Source: an uncultured Prevotellaceae bacterium (lineage in GTDB: Bacteria > Bacteroidota > Bacteroidia > Bacteroidales > Bacteroidaceae). From it: DNA of 64,000 nucleotides. The DNA is taken from the NCBI GenBank assembly GCA_900318995.1, contig ONMR01000005.1, positions 48,203 through 112,202 of the forward strand, read 5' to 3'. The translations under genes were made by a program, and so were the position numbers. Below, piece after piece: positions 18,571 to 27,151 of this stretch (positions are counted from its first letter, which is position 1; each line of letters starts with the position of its first letter). The notes beneath the pieces are model-generated. The model was not told the origin of the DNA, did no database searches, and was given only the letters and a program-made list of their open reading frames with translations.

Positions 18571-19599
18571 ATGAAAGCATTCAGAATTTCGGGAATCGCT
18601 CTCTGCTCCATGCTGATTATGGCAGCCTGCGGGCAGAAAAAGTCAGAGACAGCCGTACAGGCACCATTGGTTGATCCCAACGCCAAGCCGCTGGTCAAGC
18701 TGGCCAAGGTGGTTGAGGAACCGGTGGACCAGATCCAGGTTTACTCAGCTACCATAGTAGGTGAGATAAAGAACAACATTGCTCCGGCTACTCCGGCACG
18801 TATAAGCAAGATAAACGTTGAGGTGGGCGATAATGTACGTCGCGGCCAGATTCTGGTCCAGATGGATGAGACCACACTGAGCCAGCAGGAGATGCAGCTC
18901 AAGAATCTGGAGACCGAATTCAACCGTATAGACCAGTTATATAAGGTGGGCGGTGTCTCCAAGTCTGAGTGGGATAATCTGAACCTGCAGCTTGAGGTGG
19001 CCCGCAAGTCACTCAAGACACTTAAGGAAAACACTCAACTGGCCAGTCCCATTGAAGGTGTGGTGACCGCACGTAACTATGACAACGGTGACCTTTACGG
19101 CGGACAGCCCATTCTGGTGGTGCAGAAGATTGCTCCCGTAAAGCTGACCATCAACGTATCCGAGCAGTATTACTCAAAGGTCAAGAAGGGCGATGAGGTT
19201 AAGATTGAGCTGGATGCATATCCCGGTGAGACTTTTACCGGAAAGGTGTCGCTGATATATCCCACCGTGGATGCCATGACTCATACATTCCCGGTCGAGG
19301 TCAACGTGGCTAACCAGGACCTGAAGCTGCGTCCCGGTATGTTTGCCCGCGCTACGCTGAATCTGGGTACCCTGAACCATGTGGTTGTTCCGGACCTGGC
19401 TATCGAGAAGCGTGCAGGATCGGGTGACCGTTTTGTATATGTATATAATAATGGTAAGGTATCTTACAACAAGGTTGAGCTGGGCCAGCGTCTGGGTGAC
19501 CGCTATGAGCTGATATCGGGTGTACCCAACGGCGCTCAGGTGGTTATTGAGGGTCAGGCCAAGCTGGCTGACGGCAAGGAAGTAGAAGTTAAGAAGTAA
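18571..19599 (+). CDS. RND efflux periplasmic adaptor (membrane fusion protein), lipoprotein
   Basis: A 342-residue adaptor anchored as lipoprotein (MLIMAACGQK, Cys17). It has a split lipoyl domain (ISKINVEVGDNVRRGQILVQ and SPIEGVVTARNYDNGDLYGG) around a short alpha-helical hairpin (about residues 105-150), then the beta-barrel (VKLTINVSEQYYSKVKKGDE) and membrane-proximal domain (GDRFVYVYNNGKVSY). Such proteins bridge the inner-membrane pump and TolC. The hairpin is short, as in many Bacteroidota adaptors. The pump gene follows after 13 bases. Confidence 0.93.
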   Translation: MKAFRISGIALCSMLIMAACGQKKSETAVQAPLVDPNAKPLVKLAKVVEEPVDQIQVYSATIVGEIKNNIAPATPARISKINVEVGDNVRRGQILVQMDETTLSQQEMQLKNLETEFNRIDQLYKVGGVSKSEWDNLNLQLEVARKSLKTLKENTQLASPIEGVVTARNYDNGDLYGGQPILVVQKIAPVKLTINVSEQYYSKVKKGDEVKIELDAYPGETFTGKVSLIYPTVDAMTHTFPVEVNVANQDLKLRPGMFARATLNLGTLNHVVVPDLAIEKRAGSGDRFVYVYNNGKVSYNKVELGQRLGDRYELISGVPNGAQVVIEGQAKLADGKEVEVKK

Positions 19600-19612
19600 A
19601 CAGCAAGCTACC

Positions 19613-22600
19613 ATGAGTCTATACGAAGGATCGGTCAAAAGACCAATATTTACCGCTCTCTGTTTTGTGGCAGTGGTGGTGTTCGGCTTGTTCTCATACT
19701 CCAAGCTGCCCATTGACCAGTTGCCCGACATTGAGTCCAACACCATCATGGTGTTTACGTACTATAACGGTGCCAATGCATCGGACATAGAGAATAATGT
19801 GACCCGCCCGCTGGAGAATACACTCAACAGCTGCAGTCACATAAAGCATATCACATCACGCTCATCGGAGAACGTATCCGTAATTACGCTGGAGTTTGAG
19901 TTCGGTCACTCCATTGATGACCTTACCAACGATGTGCGTGACAAATTGAGCATGATTACCAACTCGCTGCCTGACGGCGCGGGACAGCCAATCATATTCA
20001 AGTTTGATACCAGTATGATGCCTATCATGCTGCTGTCAGTCCAGGCCGGTGAGAGCCAGAGCGCTCTTTACAAGATTCTGGATGAGAATGTGGTCAACCC
20101 GCTGGCACGTATTCCGGGTGTGGGCACTGTATCCGTTACCGGTGCACCGCAGCGTGAGATTTACGTATATTGCGATCCCGCCAAGCTGGAGGCTTACAAC
20201 CTGACCATTGAGGCTATTGCCGCTATGATAGGCTCCGAGAACCGCAGTATTCCTGGCGGTAACCTGGATGTCGGTAACGAGACTTACGCCCTGCGTGTGG
20301 ACGGCGAGTTCAAGGATCCGCGTGACATGGCTAACCTTGTGGTGGCATCAATAGGCGGTCGTAACGTCTATCTGAGTGACCTGGCCGAGATTGTGGACCG
20401 CACTCAGGAGCGTGCCCAGGAGTCTTACAACAACGGCGTGCAGGGTGCCATGATGGTTATCCAGAAGCAGACCGGCGCCAATACGGTAGAGATATGCCGT
20501 AAGGTGAACGCCGCTCTGCCGGCATTGCAGAAGAACCTGCCCAGCGATATCAAGATAGGTATGATCCATGACGGATCGGAGGATATCATCCAGACCGTAA
20601 ACTCCCTGGCCGAGACTATCCTCTACGCACTGCTGTTTGTGGTGTTGGTGGTTTACTTCTTTACCGGCCGCTGGCGTGCTACAATGGTTGTGGCCATAAC
20701 TATCCCGCTGTCACTTATTGCATCGTTCATATATCTGTTTGTGACAGACGGCTCACTGAATATCATATCGCTGAGTTCACTGACCATTGCCATCGGTATG
20801 GTTGTGGATGATACCATTGTGGTATTGGAGAATATTACCACCCACATTGAACGCGGTGCCAATCCCAAACAGGCCGCTATACACGCTACCAATGAGGTGG
20901 CCGTATCGGTTATGGCGTCCACAATGACCATATTCGCGGTGTTCTTCCCGCTGACCATGATGTCGGGTATGGCCGGCGTAATGTTCAAGCAGCTGGGTTG
21001 GATGATGTGTATCATCATCGCCATATCTCTGGTGGTGTCACTGACACTGACCCCGATGCTCTGCTCACGCATGCTTAAGCTGGAGAAGAAGGGCAGCCGT
21101 TTGCATACCATACTGTACCGCCCCATCCAGAAGGCGCTGGACGGTCTGGACCACTGGTATTCACGTCTTATCAATGTGGCAGTGCGTCACCGCAAGACTA
21201 TCGTGCTTATTGCAATTGTGCTGTTTGTGGCATCACTGTTTACCGCCGGAAACCTCAAGTCCGAGTTCTTCCCGTCCGATGAGCAGTCACGTATTTCGGC
21301 CACCATCTATATGCCTATCAACACCAACACCAACCGCTCACGCAGCGTGGCTCAGGAGCTGTCGGACCTGTGGATGAAACGTTATGCCGATGACCTGGTA
21401 ACATGTAACTACCGTGTGGGTGCTGCCGATGAGAACAACACCTTTGCTTCAATGCAGACTAACGGCACTCACATCATATCTTTCACCATCTCGCTCAAGG
21501 AACTTGGTGAGCGCAACATCTCATCGGACCAGGTGGTGGCCGAGATGCGTGCCGACCTGAATGCCCGACCCGAGATTGAACGCTTTATGGTTACTGCCGG
21601 CGGCGGTATGAGTATGGGCGGGCAGTCAAGCGCCGAGTTTGAGATTTACGGTTATGACTTCGGTCAGACTGATAAAGTGGCTGCCGATTTCCTGGCTGCA
21701 ATGAAGCAAGTTCCGGGAGTGGGTGAGGCCTATATAAGCCGTGACAACTATCAGCCTGAATATGAGGTGGTGTTTGACCGTGAGAAACTGGCTCAGCATG
21801 GTTTGAACCTGTCAACAGCTGCTACTTATCTGCGTAACCGTATCTATGGTGCAACAGCATCTTATTTCCGTGAGGACGGTGAGGAGTATTATATTAAAGT
21901 GCGTTATGCTCCGGAGTACCGTACCCAGCTGGATGACATTGAGAATATCCTGCTTTACGGCAGCGGCACCAATGCCGTCCGCGTTCGTGACGTAGGTCAT
22001 CTGGAGGAGGTTTTCACTCCGCCTACCATCCAGCGTAAGGACCGTCAGCGTATCAATACCGTTACCTGCGTAATTGCCGGTGGTGCTGCCCTGAGTGATG
22101 TGGTGCAGGCCGGCCAGGCTGTGATTGACAATATGGAGCTTCCCGAGGGCGTCTCCATACAGATATCCGGTGACTATGAGGACCAGCAGGAGTCATTTGC
22201 AGATATGGCTACCCTGGCACTGCTTATCATAATGCTTGTGTTCATTGTGATGGCTGCCCAGTTTGAGTCGCTGACTCTGCCGTTCATCATAATGTTCTCA
22301 ATCCCGTTCGCCTTGAGCGGCGTGCTGATTGCACTTGCTCTTACCGGTACATCCATCAACCTGATGAGTATGCTGGGTGCCATAATGCTGATTGGTATCG
22401 TGGTTAAGAACGGTATCGTGCTCATTGACTATACGGGTCTGTGCCGCGAGCGCGGAATGTCGGCCATTACGGCTACCGTGACTGCCGCCCGCAGCCGTCT
22501 GCGTCCTGTGCTTATGACTACCATGACCACTATCCTGGGTATGATTCCTATGGCGCTCAGCCACGGACAGGGCTCGGCACTGTGGCGTCCGCTGGGTATT

Positions 22601-22786
22601 TCGGTAATAGGTGGTCTGACAGTCTCAACACTCCTTACCCTGGTGCTTGTACCTACGCTGTACTGCATATTCCAGAGCACTGGAATCAGGAAGGCACGCC
22701 GCAAGCACCGCAAACAGTTGGAGCTGGCTGCTTTCTGGGCACAGAACAAGGATCAGTTCATTCATGACAAGACTGCAAAACATTAA
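19613..22786 (+). CDS. RND multidrug efflux permease (AcrB/HAE1 family)
   Basis: A 1057-residue inner-membrane transporter with the duplicated RND layout: a transmembrane helix at the N-terminus (FTALCFVAVVVFGLFSY), large periplasmic porter loop, TM2-6, second loop and TM8-12. The TM4 proton-relay pair Asp399-Asp400 is in GMVVDDTIVVLENI, and the C-terminal half has the matching GIVVKNGIVLIDYT. Length and motifs fit drug-exporting HAE1 pumps rather than heavy-metal pumps. It uses proton motive force to expel substrates taken from the periplasm or membrane. Substrates cannot be read from sequence. Confidence 0.95.
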   Translation: MSLYEGSVKRPIFTALCFVAVVVFGLFSYSKLPIDQLPDIESNTIMVFTYYNGANASDIENNVTRPLENTLNSCSHIKHITSRSSENVSVITLEFEFGHSIDDLTNDVRDKLSMITNSLPDGAGQPIIFKFDTSMMPIMLLSVQAGESQSALYKILDENVVNPLARIPGVGTVSVTGAPQREIYVYCDPAKLEAYNLTIEAIAAMIGSENRSIPGGNLDVGNETYALRVDGEFKDPRDMANLVVASIGGRNVYLSDLAEIVDRTQERAQESYNNGVQGAMMVIQKQTGANTVEICRKVNAALPALQKNLPSDIKIGMIHDGSEDIIQTVNSLAETILYALLFVVLVVYFFTGRWRATMVVAITIPLSLIASFIYLFVTDGSLNIISLSSLTIAIGMVVDDTIVVLENITTHIERGANPKQAAIHATNEVAVSVMASTMTIFAVFFPLTMMSGMAGVMFKQLGWMMCIIIAISLVVSLTLTPMLCSRMLKLEKKGSRLHTILYRPIQKALDGLDHWYSRLINVAVRHRKTIVLIAIVLFVASLFTAGNLKSEFFPSDEQSRISATIYMPINTNTNRSRSVAQELSDLWMKRYADDLVTCNYRVGAADENNTFASMQTNGTHIISFTISLKELGERNISSDQVVAEMRADLNARPEIERFMVTAGGGMSMGGQSSAEFEIYGYDFGQTDKVAADFLAAMKQVPGVGEAYISRDNYQPEYEVVFDREKLAQHGLNLSTAATYLRNRIYGATASYFREDGEEYYIKVRYAPEYRTQLDDIENILLYGSGTNAVRVRDVGHLEEVFTPPTIQRKDRQRINTVTCVIAGGAALSDVVQAGQAVIDNMELPEGVSIQISGDYEDQQESFADMATLALLIIMLVFIVMAAQFESLTLPFIIMFSIPFALSGVLIALALTGTSINLMSMLGAIMLIGIVVKNGIVLIDYTGLCRERGMSAITATVTAARSRLRPVLMTTMTTILGMIPMALSHGQGSALWRPLGISVIGGLTVSTLLTLVLVPTLYCIFQSTGIRKARRKHRKQLELAAFWAQNKDQFIHDKTAKH

Positions 22787-22795
22787 ATAAACACG

Positions 22796-22857
22796 TTGGC
22801 ATTGGCCTTGGCGTTGGCTTTTTTTGAGCCGGAAGCCAAAGCCAAAGCCAACGCCAA
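22796..22857. repeat. Hairpin built from four TTGGC and four GCCAA units
   Basis: TTGGC occurs at 22796, 22802, 22808 and 22814; GCCAA at 22835, 22841, 22847 and 22853, all with 6-base period. The two halves pair as four 5-bp blocks separated by single-base spacers, with a T-rich loop. It fills the gap between the RND pump stop and the PII-like start. It could attenuate or protect the transcript; it is not a standard terminator because the T-run sits in the loop. Confidence 0.75.
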
Positions 22858-22867
22858 AGTATACAAT

Positions 22868-23161
22868 ATGAAAGCAATATTTATAGCATTTGACCAGTCA
22901 TATACGGAGCGTATCATTGACTTGCTTACCACAAACAACTGCCGCGGCTTCTCCATGGTGGAGCAGCTGCAGGGCAGGGGTTCGGTCAAGGGTGAGCCTC
23001 ACTACGGCAACCACGCCTGGCCCTCCATGTGCTCGGGCATAATCACCATGGTTGATGACAACAAGGTGGATATAGTCCTGGAGAAACTCCATGCAATGGA
23101 CGTAGCGACCGAAAAGCTCGGCCTGCGCGCTTTTGTCTGGAATATCGAGCAGAGCATCTGA
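22868..23161 (+). CDS. PII-like small protein at the end of the RND operon
   Basis: A 97-residue cytosolic protein starting MKAIFIAFDQSYTERIIDLL, with a beta-alpha-beta pattern, a His-rich middle (EPHYGNHAWPSMCSG) and a second beta-alpha-beta (GIITMVDDNKVDIVLEKL). This is the form of PII-superfamily (DUF3240-like) trimers found next to RND pumps in several phyla. The open frame extends upstream to 22796, but those codons are the arms of the hairpin repeat, so the ATG at 22868 is preferred. The last codons and stop lie inside the left arm of the palindromic element at 23148-23350. Role in sensing or regulating the pump is inferred. Confidence 0.75.
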   Translation: MKAIFIAFDQSYTERIIDLLTTNNCRGFSMVEQLQGRGSVKGEPHYGNHAWPSMCSGIITMVDDNKVDIVLEKLHAMDVATEKLGLRAFVWNIEQSI

Positions 23162-23350
23162 ACGGAAGAGAATAGGGTTATACCCTTCCAAAGTCTCGCA
23201 CCCACGCGTGACCAGTGGGAGGGGCCCGGAACAAAAAGTATCGATTCTGGAACTACGTTTCGGAATCGATACTTTTTGTTTTGGGAGGGCCGGCCGAAGG
23301 CCGCTTTGAGAAGGGTATAACCCTATTCTCTTCCGTTCAGATACTCTGCT
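23148..23350. repeat. Large palindromic element A between convergent genes
   Basis: The outer arms 23156-23188 and 23310-23342 are a perfect 33-bp inverted repeat; allowing one mismatch they extend to 23148 and 23350. They therefore include the stop region of the PII-like gene and touch the thiL stop. Inside are a core with GGGAGGGGCCCG ending at 23228, a 25-bp RNA hairpin with loop TAC (23230-23280; inner 18 bp perfect), a second TGGGAGGG (23282-23289) and a small GGCC-GAA-GGCC stem (23292-23302). The same order of parts is seen in element B at 39578-39707. It may act as bidirectional terminator; no transposase is nearby. Confidence 0.85.
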
Positions 23351-24405
23351 TAAAGGTTGCTGGTCCAACCTTGAGCCTTGAGCTCGACTTCTTGCCCGGA
23401 TTTGGTCACTAAGTGGCGGCCAAGCTCGGGGCGGGTCATGTGGCCGATGAGTTTTACGTCCTTGAGCTGGATGATCTTGTCGTGGTCGGTCAGGGGTACG
23501 GTAAAGAGGAGTTCGTAGTCCTCGCCTCCGTTAAGGGCACAGGTGTAGACGTCCATGTTGAGTTCTTCGGCCATTACGGCGGTCTGGTAATCTATGGGGA
23601 TGCGCTCCTGATATACGCTGCATCCGGTACCGCTCTGCTTGCAGATGTGGATGAGTTCCGATGAGAGGCCGTCGGATATATCCATCATGGCGGTGGGCTG
23701 GATGCCGGCCTCACGCAACTCCTTGATTATATCACCGCGGGCCTCGGGCTTGAGCTGGCGCTCCAGTATGTATTCCTTGCCGGCAAAATCGGGGTTGAAC
23801 GGCTCATTGGCATTGTGCGGGGTGCTGTTGAATACGGCTTTCTCACGCTCCAGCAGCTGCAGACCCATATAGGCGGCACCCAGGTTGCCCGATACGCATA
23901 TCAGGTCATTCTGGCCGGCCCCGTTGCGGTATACGGCCTTACCTTTCTCAGCCTCACCTATGCAGGTTATGCTAATGGCCAGTCCGGTCAGGGATGATGT
24001 GGTGTCACCACCTACCAGATCCACGTTGTGACGCTGGCATGCCAGCAGTAAGCCGGCATAGAAATCCTCCATATCCTCTACCGAGAAGCGTTTGCTCAGG
24101 GCTAATGATACGGTCATCTGGCGTGGTGTACCGTTCATGGCGTAAATGTCGGAGATATTGACCATTGCTGATTTGTAGCCAAGATGTTTGAGCGGCACAT
24201 AAGTCAGGTCAAAATGAACTCCCTCCATCAGCATATCGGTTGTAATGAGAACCTCCTTGTCCTTTCCGGAATAATCCAGGACAGCGCAGTCATCACCTAT
24301 ACTGTAGAGAGTACTGACGTTCTGCGGTTTGAGGTCTTTTGTAAGATGGTCTATAAGCCCGAATTCTCCAAGCTCCGATATTTCGGTACGTTTTGTCTGT
24401 GGCAT
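23350..24405 (-). CDS. thiL: Thiamine-monophosphate kinase ThiL
   Basis: A 351-residue ATP-dependent kinase that converts thiamine monophosphate to the cofactor thiamine diphosphate in the cytosol. The PurM-like fold signatures are clear: ELGEFGLIDHLTK at the N-terminus, SIGDDCAVLDY with the metal-binding Asp pair, VITTDMLMEGVHFD-type loop (here LITTDMLMEGVHFD), VNISDIYAMNG, and LVGGDTTSS. Length is close to the usual 320-350. The gene starts one base after lpxK ends, so the two are an operon. No thiamine riboswitch is seen in front. Confidence 0.95.
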   Translation of the reverse strand: MPQTKRTEISELGEFGLIDHLTKDLKPQNVSTLYSIGDDCAVLDYSGKDKEVLITTDMLMEGVHFDLTYVPLKHLGYKSAMVNISDIYAMNGTPRQMTVSLALSKRFSVEDMEDFYAGLLLACQRHNVDLVGGDTTSSLTGLAISITCIGEAEKGKAVYRNGAGQNDLICVSGNLGAAYMGLQLLEREKAVFNSTPHNANEPFNPDFAGKEYILERQLKPEARGDIIKELREAGIQPTAMMDISDGLSSELIHICKQSGTGCSVYQERIPIDYQTAVMAEELNMDVYTCALNGGEDYELLFTVPLTDHDKIIQLKDVKLIGHMTRPELGRHLVTKSGQEVELKAQGWTSNL

Positions 24406-24406
24406 A

Positions 24407-25462
24407 TTACTGAGATTGAGTGTATGATTCTACGTGTTTTATTATCTGGTTGTCAAACCTGTCCTGATCACGCAGGAATGCGGGCCTGACAGGAAGGACG
24501 AAAATCCTCTCCCTGAGGCTTCGGCCCATGTCCATCCCCGACAGACGCGCGGCATCCTTGGCGGTAGTCAGTATTATGGAACCCGAAGGCATGCTGTCAA
24601 GCTCTTTCTCTATCTCTTCCAGGTCTTTCCTGCTGAAATCGTGGTGATCGGGATAAGAGACTGAGCGTACAATATTGTGTGTCCTGCGCAACTCTTGGAG
24701 CATGGGCTCAGGGAAAGCTATTCCTGTAACTGCAAGTACCGGGCAGCCGGGATCGGGTAAGTCGGCCGGTCCGTCCATGCGGCATATGGTTTGGTACTCA
24801 AGGGTGGTAAAGTATACCTGCTGCCTATCGGATACGGCCAGAATTGACTGCAGGCGTTCCATTCCGGCAGATGATAGGTGGGACGGACACTTGCTTACGA
24901 TAATGATATCGGCACGGCGGCGTCCTTTGGCGCTCTCACGCAGATGCCCGGCGGGAAGCAAGGCATCGTCCATGATATTGCGGTTATAGTTTACCAGGAG
25001 TATATTGAGCGATGGTTTTACACTGCGATGCTGGAAAGCGTCATCCAGTATTATCACCTGAGGGTTGCAGATGTCTGTAAGCCTTTCTATTCCCTTGACA
25101 CGATCCTCGCTGACAGCTACGTCAACACCCGGAAAGTGCCGCTTTATCTGAAGGGGCTCATCGCCGATAAGACTGCTGCTTGAATGTGAATCGGACAGAA
25201 TGAAGCCTTTTGTGCGGCGTCCGTAGCCGCGACTGAGAACTGCGGTGTCAAACCTGTCCATGAGCAGAGCTGCCAGATATTCGGTGTGGGGAGTCTTTCC
25301 GGTACCCCCAGCCGTGATGTTGCCTATGCTGATAACGGGGATATGGAATGCTTTACTCTTGAGTATCCCGTTGTCATACATGTAGTTGCGTATACATGTA
25401 CCCAATCCGTACAGCCATGATAAAGGCCTGAACACATTATATATATGGAAGGTTGGTTTCAT
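24407..25462 (-). CDS. lpxK: Tetraacyldisaccharide 4'-kinase LpxK
   Basis: A 351-residue inner-membrane-associated kinase that phosphorylates the 4' position of the lipid A disaccharide precursor. The P-loop is in ISIGNITAGGTGKTPHTEYL, followed by VLSRGYGRRTKG and the Walker B-like VIILDDAFQHR, all characteristic of LpxK. An N-terminal hydrophobic/amphipathic segment (PLSWLYGLGTCIRNYMYD) fits membrane association. It is transcribed with thiL from a promoter near 25503-25510. Confidence 0.95.
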   Translation of the reverse strand: MKPTFHIYNVFRPLSWLYGLGTCIRNYMYDNGILKSKAFHIPVISIGNITAGGTGKTPHTEYLAALLMDRFDTAVLSRGYGRRTKGFILSDSHSSSSLIGDEPLQIKRHFPGVDVAVSEDRVKGIERLTDICNPQVIILDDAFQHRSVKPSLNILLVNYNRNIMDDALLPAGHLRESAKGRRRADIIIVSKCPSHLSSAGMERLQSILAVSDRQQVYFTTLEYQTICRMDGPADLPDPGCPVLAVTGIAFPEPMLQELRRTHNIVRSVSYPDHHDFSRKDLEEIEKELDSMPSGSIILTTAKDAARLSGMDMGRSLRERIFVLPVRPAFLRDQDRFDNQIIKHVESYTQSQ

Positions 25463-25502
25463 GTAAATCCCGGGATAGAGTTCCTTTGTTTTTTGACCGA
25501 TA

Positions 25503-25510
25503 CAAAAGTA
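25503..25510 (-). promoter_or_regulatory. Promoter -7 box for lpxK-thiL
   Basis: Read on the minus strand the sequence is TACTTTTG, a match to TAnnTTTG, about 40 bases before the lpxK ATG. Confidence 0.5.
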
Positions 25511-25638
25511 AGCAAAAATGAGGATAATATTGAGAAGTAATCTTTTTTACATGTTTTAATAACCTTTGGTTGCTATATTCGCTAAAAATGTTGTAATTTG
25601 CACCCGTTTTAGACGCTATGGGTAAATAGTGCCTGAAG

Positions 25639-25726
25639 GGAAAGATGCTCGAGTGGTTGAAGAGGCACGCCTGGAAAGCGTGTATACGCCAAAAGCGTAT
25701 CCGGGGTTCGAATCCCCGTCTTTCCG
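25639..25726 (+). tRNA. tRNA-Ser (anticodon GGA)
   Basis: An 88-base class II tRNA. The acceptor stem GGAAAGA pairs with TCTTTCC (25719-25725). The anticodon stem CACGC/GCGTG encloses CTGGAAA, giving anticodon GGA at 25673-25675. A variable arm (TATACGCC-AAAA-GCGTAT region) and T-arm GGGGTTCGAATCCCC follow. The 3' CCA is not encoded. Upstream, TAATTTGC near 25585 resembles a -7 box. No terminator separates it from the exbB gene 61 bases downstream. Confidence 0.97.
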
Positions 25727-25787
25727 CAGTCAAAAAGGTGAAAATATTTAAAAACGAATTAATACAACTAACTTAAAATTATCTCAA

Positions 25788-26624
25788 ATGAAAAAGGTAT
25801 TTGCATTTGTTGCAATGATGGGACTCCTTACATTCGGAGTAAACCAGACAATCAATGCTCAGGGGACAGAACAGGCACCTGCCGTAGAGGAGGTTGCTGC
25901 CAATGATTCAATTGCAGCTGATTCAGTTGCTGCAGCTGACGCAGAAGAAGTAACTGAAATCGCAGAAGAAACAACTGAGAAGCAGGGACTTCACAAGACA
26001 ATCAAGGTTAAGTTCATCGAGGGTAGCGCAGGCTTTATGTCTCTCGTTGCCATCGCTATGATTTTCGGTCTTGCTCTCTGCATTGAGCGCATCATTTTCC
26101 TGAGTCTTTCAGAAATCAACAGCAAGAAGCTCCTTGAGGATATCCAGGCTGCTCTTGAGAAGGGTGATGTAGAAGGCGCAAAGGCAATCTGCCGCGATAC
26201 CCGTGGTCCTGTCGCCTCAATCTGCTATCAGGGTATGCTCCGTATAGATGAGGGCCTTGACGTAGTTGAGCGTTCAGTTGTCTCTTACGGTAGCGTTCAG
26301 GCTTCAAACCTTGAGAAGAACCTCTCATGGATCACACTTTTCATCGCCATGTCTCCTTCACTGGGATTCTTGGGAACTGTGATCGGTATGGTGCAGGCAT
26401 TCGATGATATCCAGAAGGCTGGTGATATTTCACCTAACGTTGTTGCCGGCGGTATGAAGGTTGCCCTTATCACAACTATCTTCGGTATTATTGTTGCTCT
26501 TATCCTTCAGGTATTCTACAACTACATCCTTAGCAAGGTTGAGGGTCTTAACACTGATATGGAAGACTCATCAGTAAGTCTGCTCGACATCATCATGAAG
26601 TACAACCTGAAGTTCAAAAAGTAA
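25788..26624 (+). CDS. exbB: MotA/TolQ/ExbB proton channel protein
   Basis: A 278-residue inner-membrane protein of the ExbB/TolQ family. It has a cleavable-looking signal (MKKVFAFVAMMGLLTFGVNQ, with the Ala-Gln site after NA), then an Ala/Glu/Asp-rich periplasmic segment (about 25-65), a transmembrane helix (about 80-105), a cytoplasmic loop and the conserved C-terminal pair (LFIAMSPSLGFLGTVIGMVQ and MKVALITTIFGIIVALILQV). With ExbD it uses proton flow to energise TonB or a related system. The order ExbB, small membrane protein, ExbD, ExbD is common in Bacteroidota. Confidence 0.93.
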   Translation: MKKVFAFVAMMGLLTFGVNQTINAQGTEQAPAVEEVAANDSIAADSVAAADAEEVTEIAEETTEKQGLHKTIKVKFIEGSAGFMSLVAIAMIFGLALCIERIIFLSLSEINSKKLLEDIQAALEKGDVEGAKAICRDTRGPVASICYQGMLRIDEGLDVVERSVVSYGSVQASNLEKNLSWITLFIAMSPSLGFLGTVIGMVQAFDDIQKAGDISPNVVAGGMKVALITTIFGIIVALILQVFYNYILSKVEGLNTDMEDSSVSLLDIIMKYNLKFKK

Positions 26625-26636
26625 TTGGAACTGATT

Positions 26637-27131
26637 ATGAAAAACGAGAATAAACAAATAAAGGCTTCTTCCTGGGCTCTTGGTATTCTCTTCGTACTTT
26701 CGGCTGTAGTACTTGTACTGTTCTTCGGCGTAGGATACGGAAACAAGACATACATGAACCAGAAGAACCTGACTGATCCGCAGTATACCGGTCTGCTGCT
26801 GATATGGCTTTACAGCCTTGTCGGACTGTGCATTCTGGCAGTTCTCGGATTCGGTATAGCTTCGGCTATCAGGAATCTGAAGTATAAGACAAAGGGACAG
26901 AGAACAGGATTTGCCGGATGGGTGTTCCTCTTTACATTCGCGACAGTGGGAGTGTCTTATTTCCTTGCTGATACTTCAAAGGTATTGTTAGGTGACGGTA
27001 AGACATGGGCTACAGATGTTACAGATCTTACACTGTCAGATGTCTGCCTTTACTCAATATACGCTCTGTTCCTGGTTGCTATCCTGTGTGCACTTCTTTC
27101 GATGTGCGGAATATTCAAGGCAAGAAAGTAA
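26637..27131 (+). CDS. Small membrane protein of the ExbB/ExbD operon
   Basis: A 164-residue protein with about four transmembrane helices (ALGILFVLSAVVLVLFFGVG; LLLIWLYSLVGLCILAVLGF; GFAGWVFLFTFATVGVSYFL; LYSIYALFLVAILCALLSMC). A frame opens at a TTG at 26625, but the ATG at 26637 follows the exbB stop at a normal distance. It lies between exbB and the first exbD and is 20 bases before the latter. No known catalytic motif. It probably belongs to the same energy-transducing complex, inferred from position. Confidence 0.8.
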   Translation: MKNENKQIKASSWALGILFVLSAVVLVLFFGVGYGNKTYMNQKNLTDPQYTGLLLIWLYSLVGLCILAVLGFGIASAIRNLKYKTKGQRTGFAGWVFLFTFATVGVSYFLADTSKVLLGDGKTWATDVTDLTLSDVCLYSIYALFLVAILCALLSMCGIFKARK

Positions 27132-27151
27132 ACTGAAGAAGAATCAGAGTT

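Noticed and set aside
23189-23309. Element A interior as an insertion sequence with a transposase
   Set aside because: At about 120 bases it is too short to code for one, and no transposase gene occurs in the window; a non-autonomous element remains possible.
24406-25500. Possible TPP riboswitch for thiL
   Set aside because: thiL follows lpxK after one base and the leader of lpxK is short; ThiL is a salvage/final step and usually not riboswitch-controlled.
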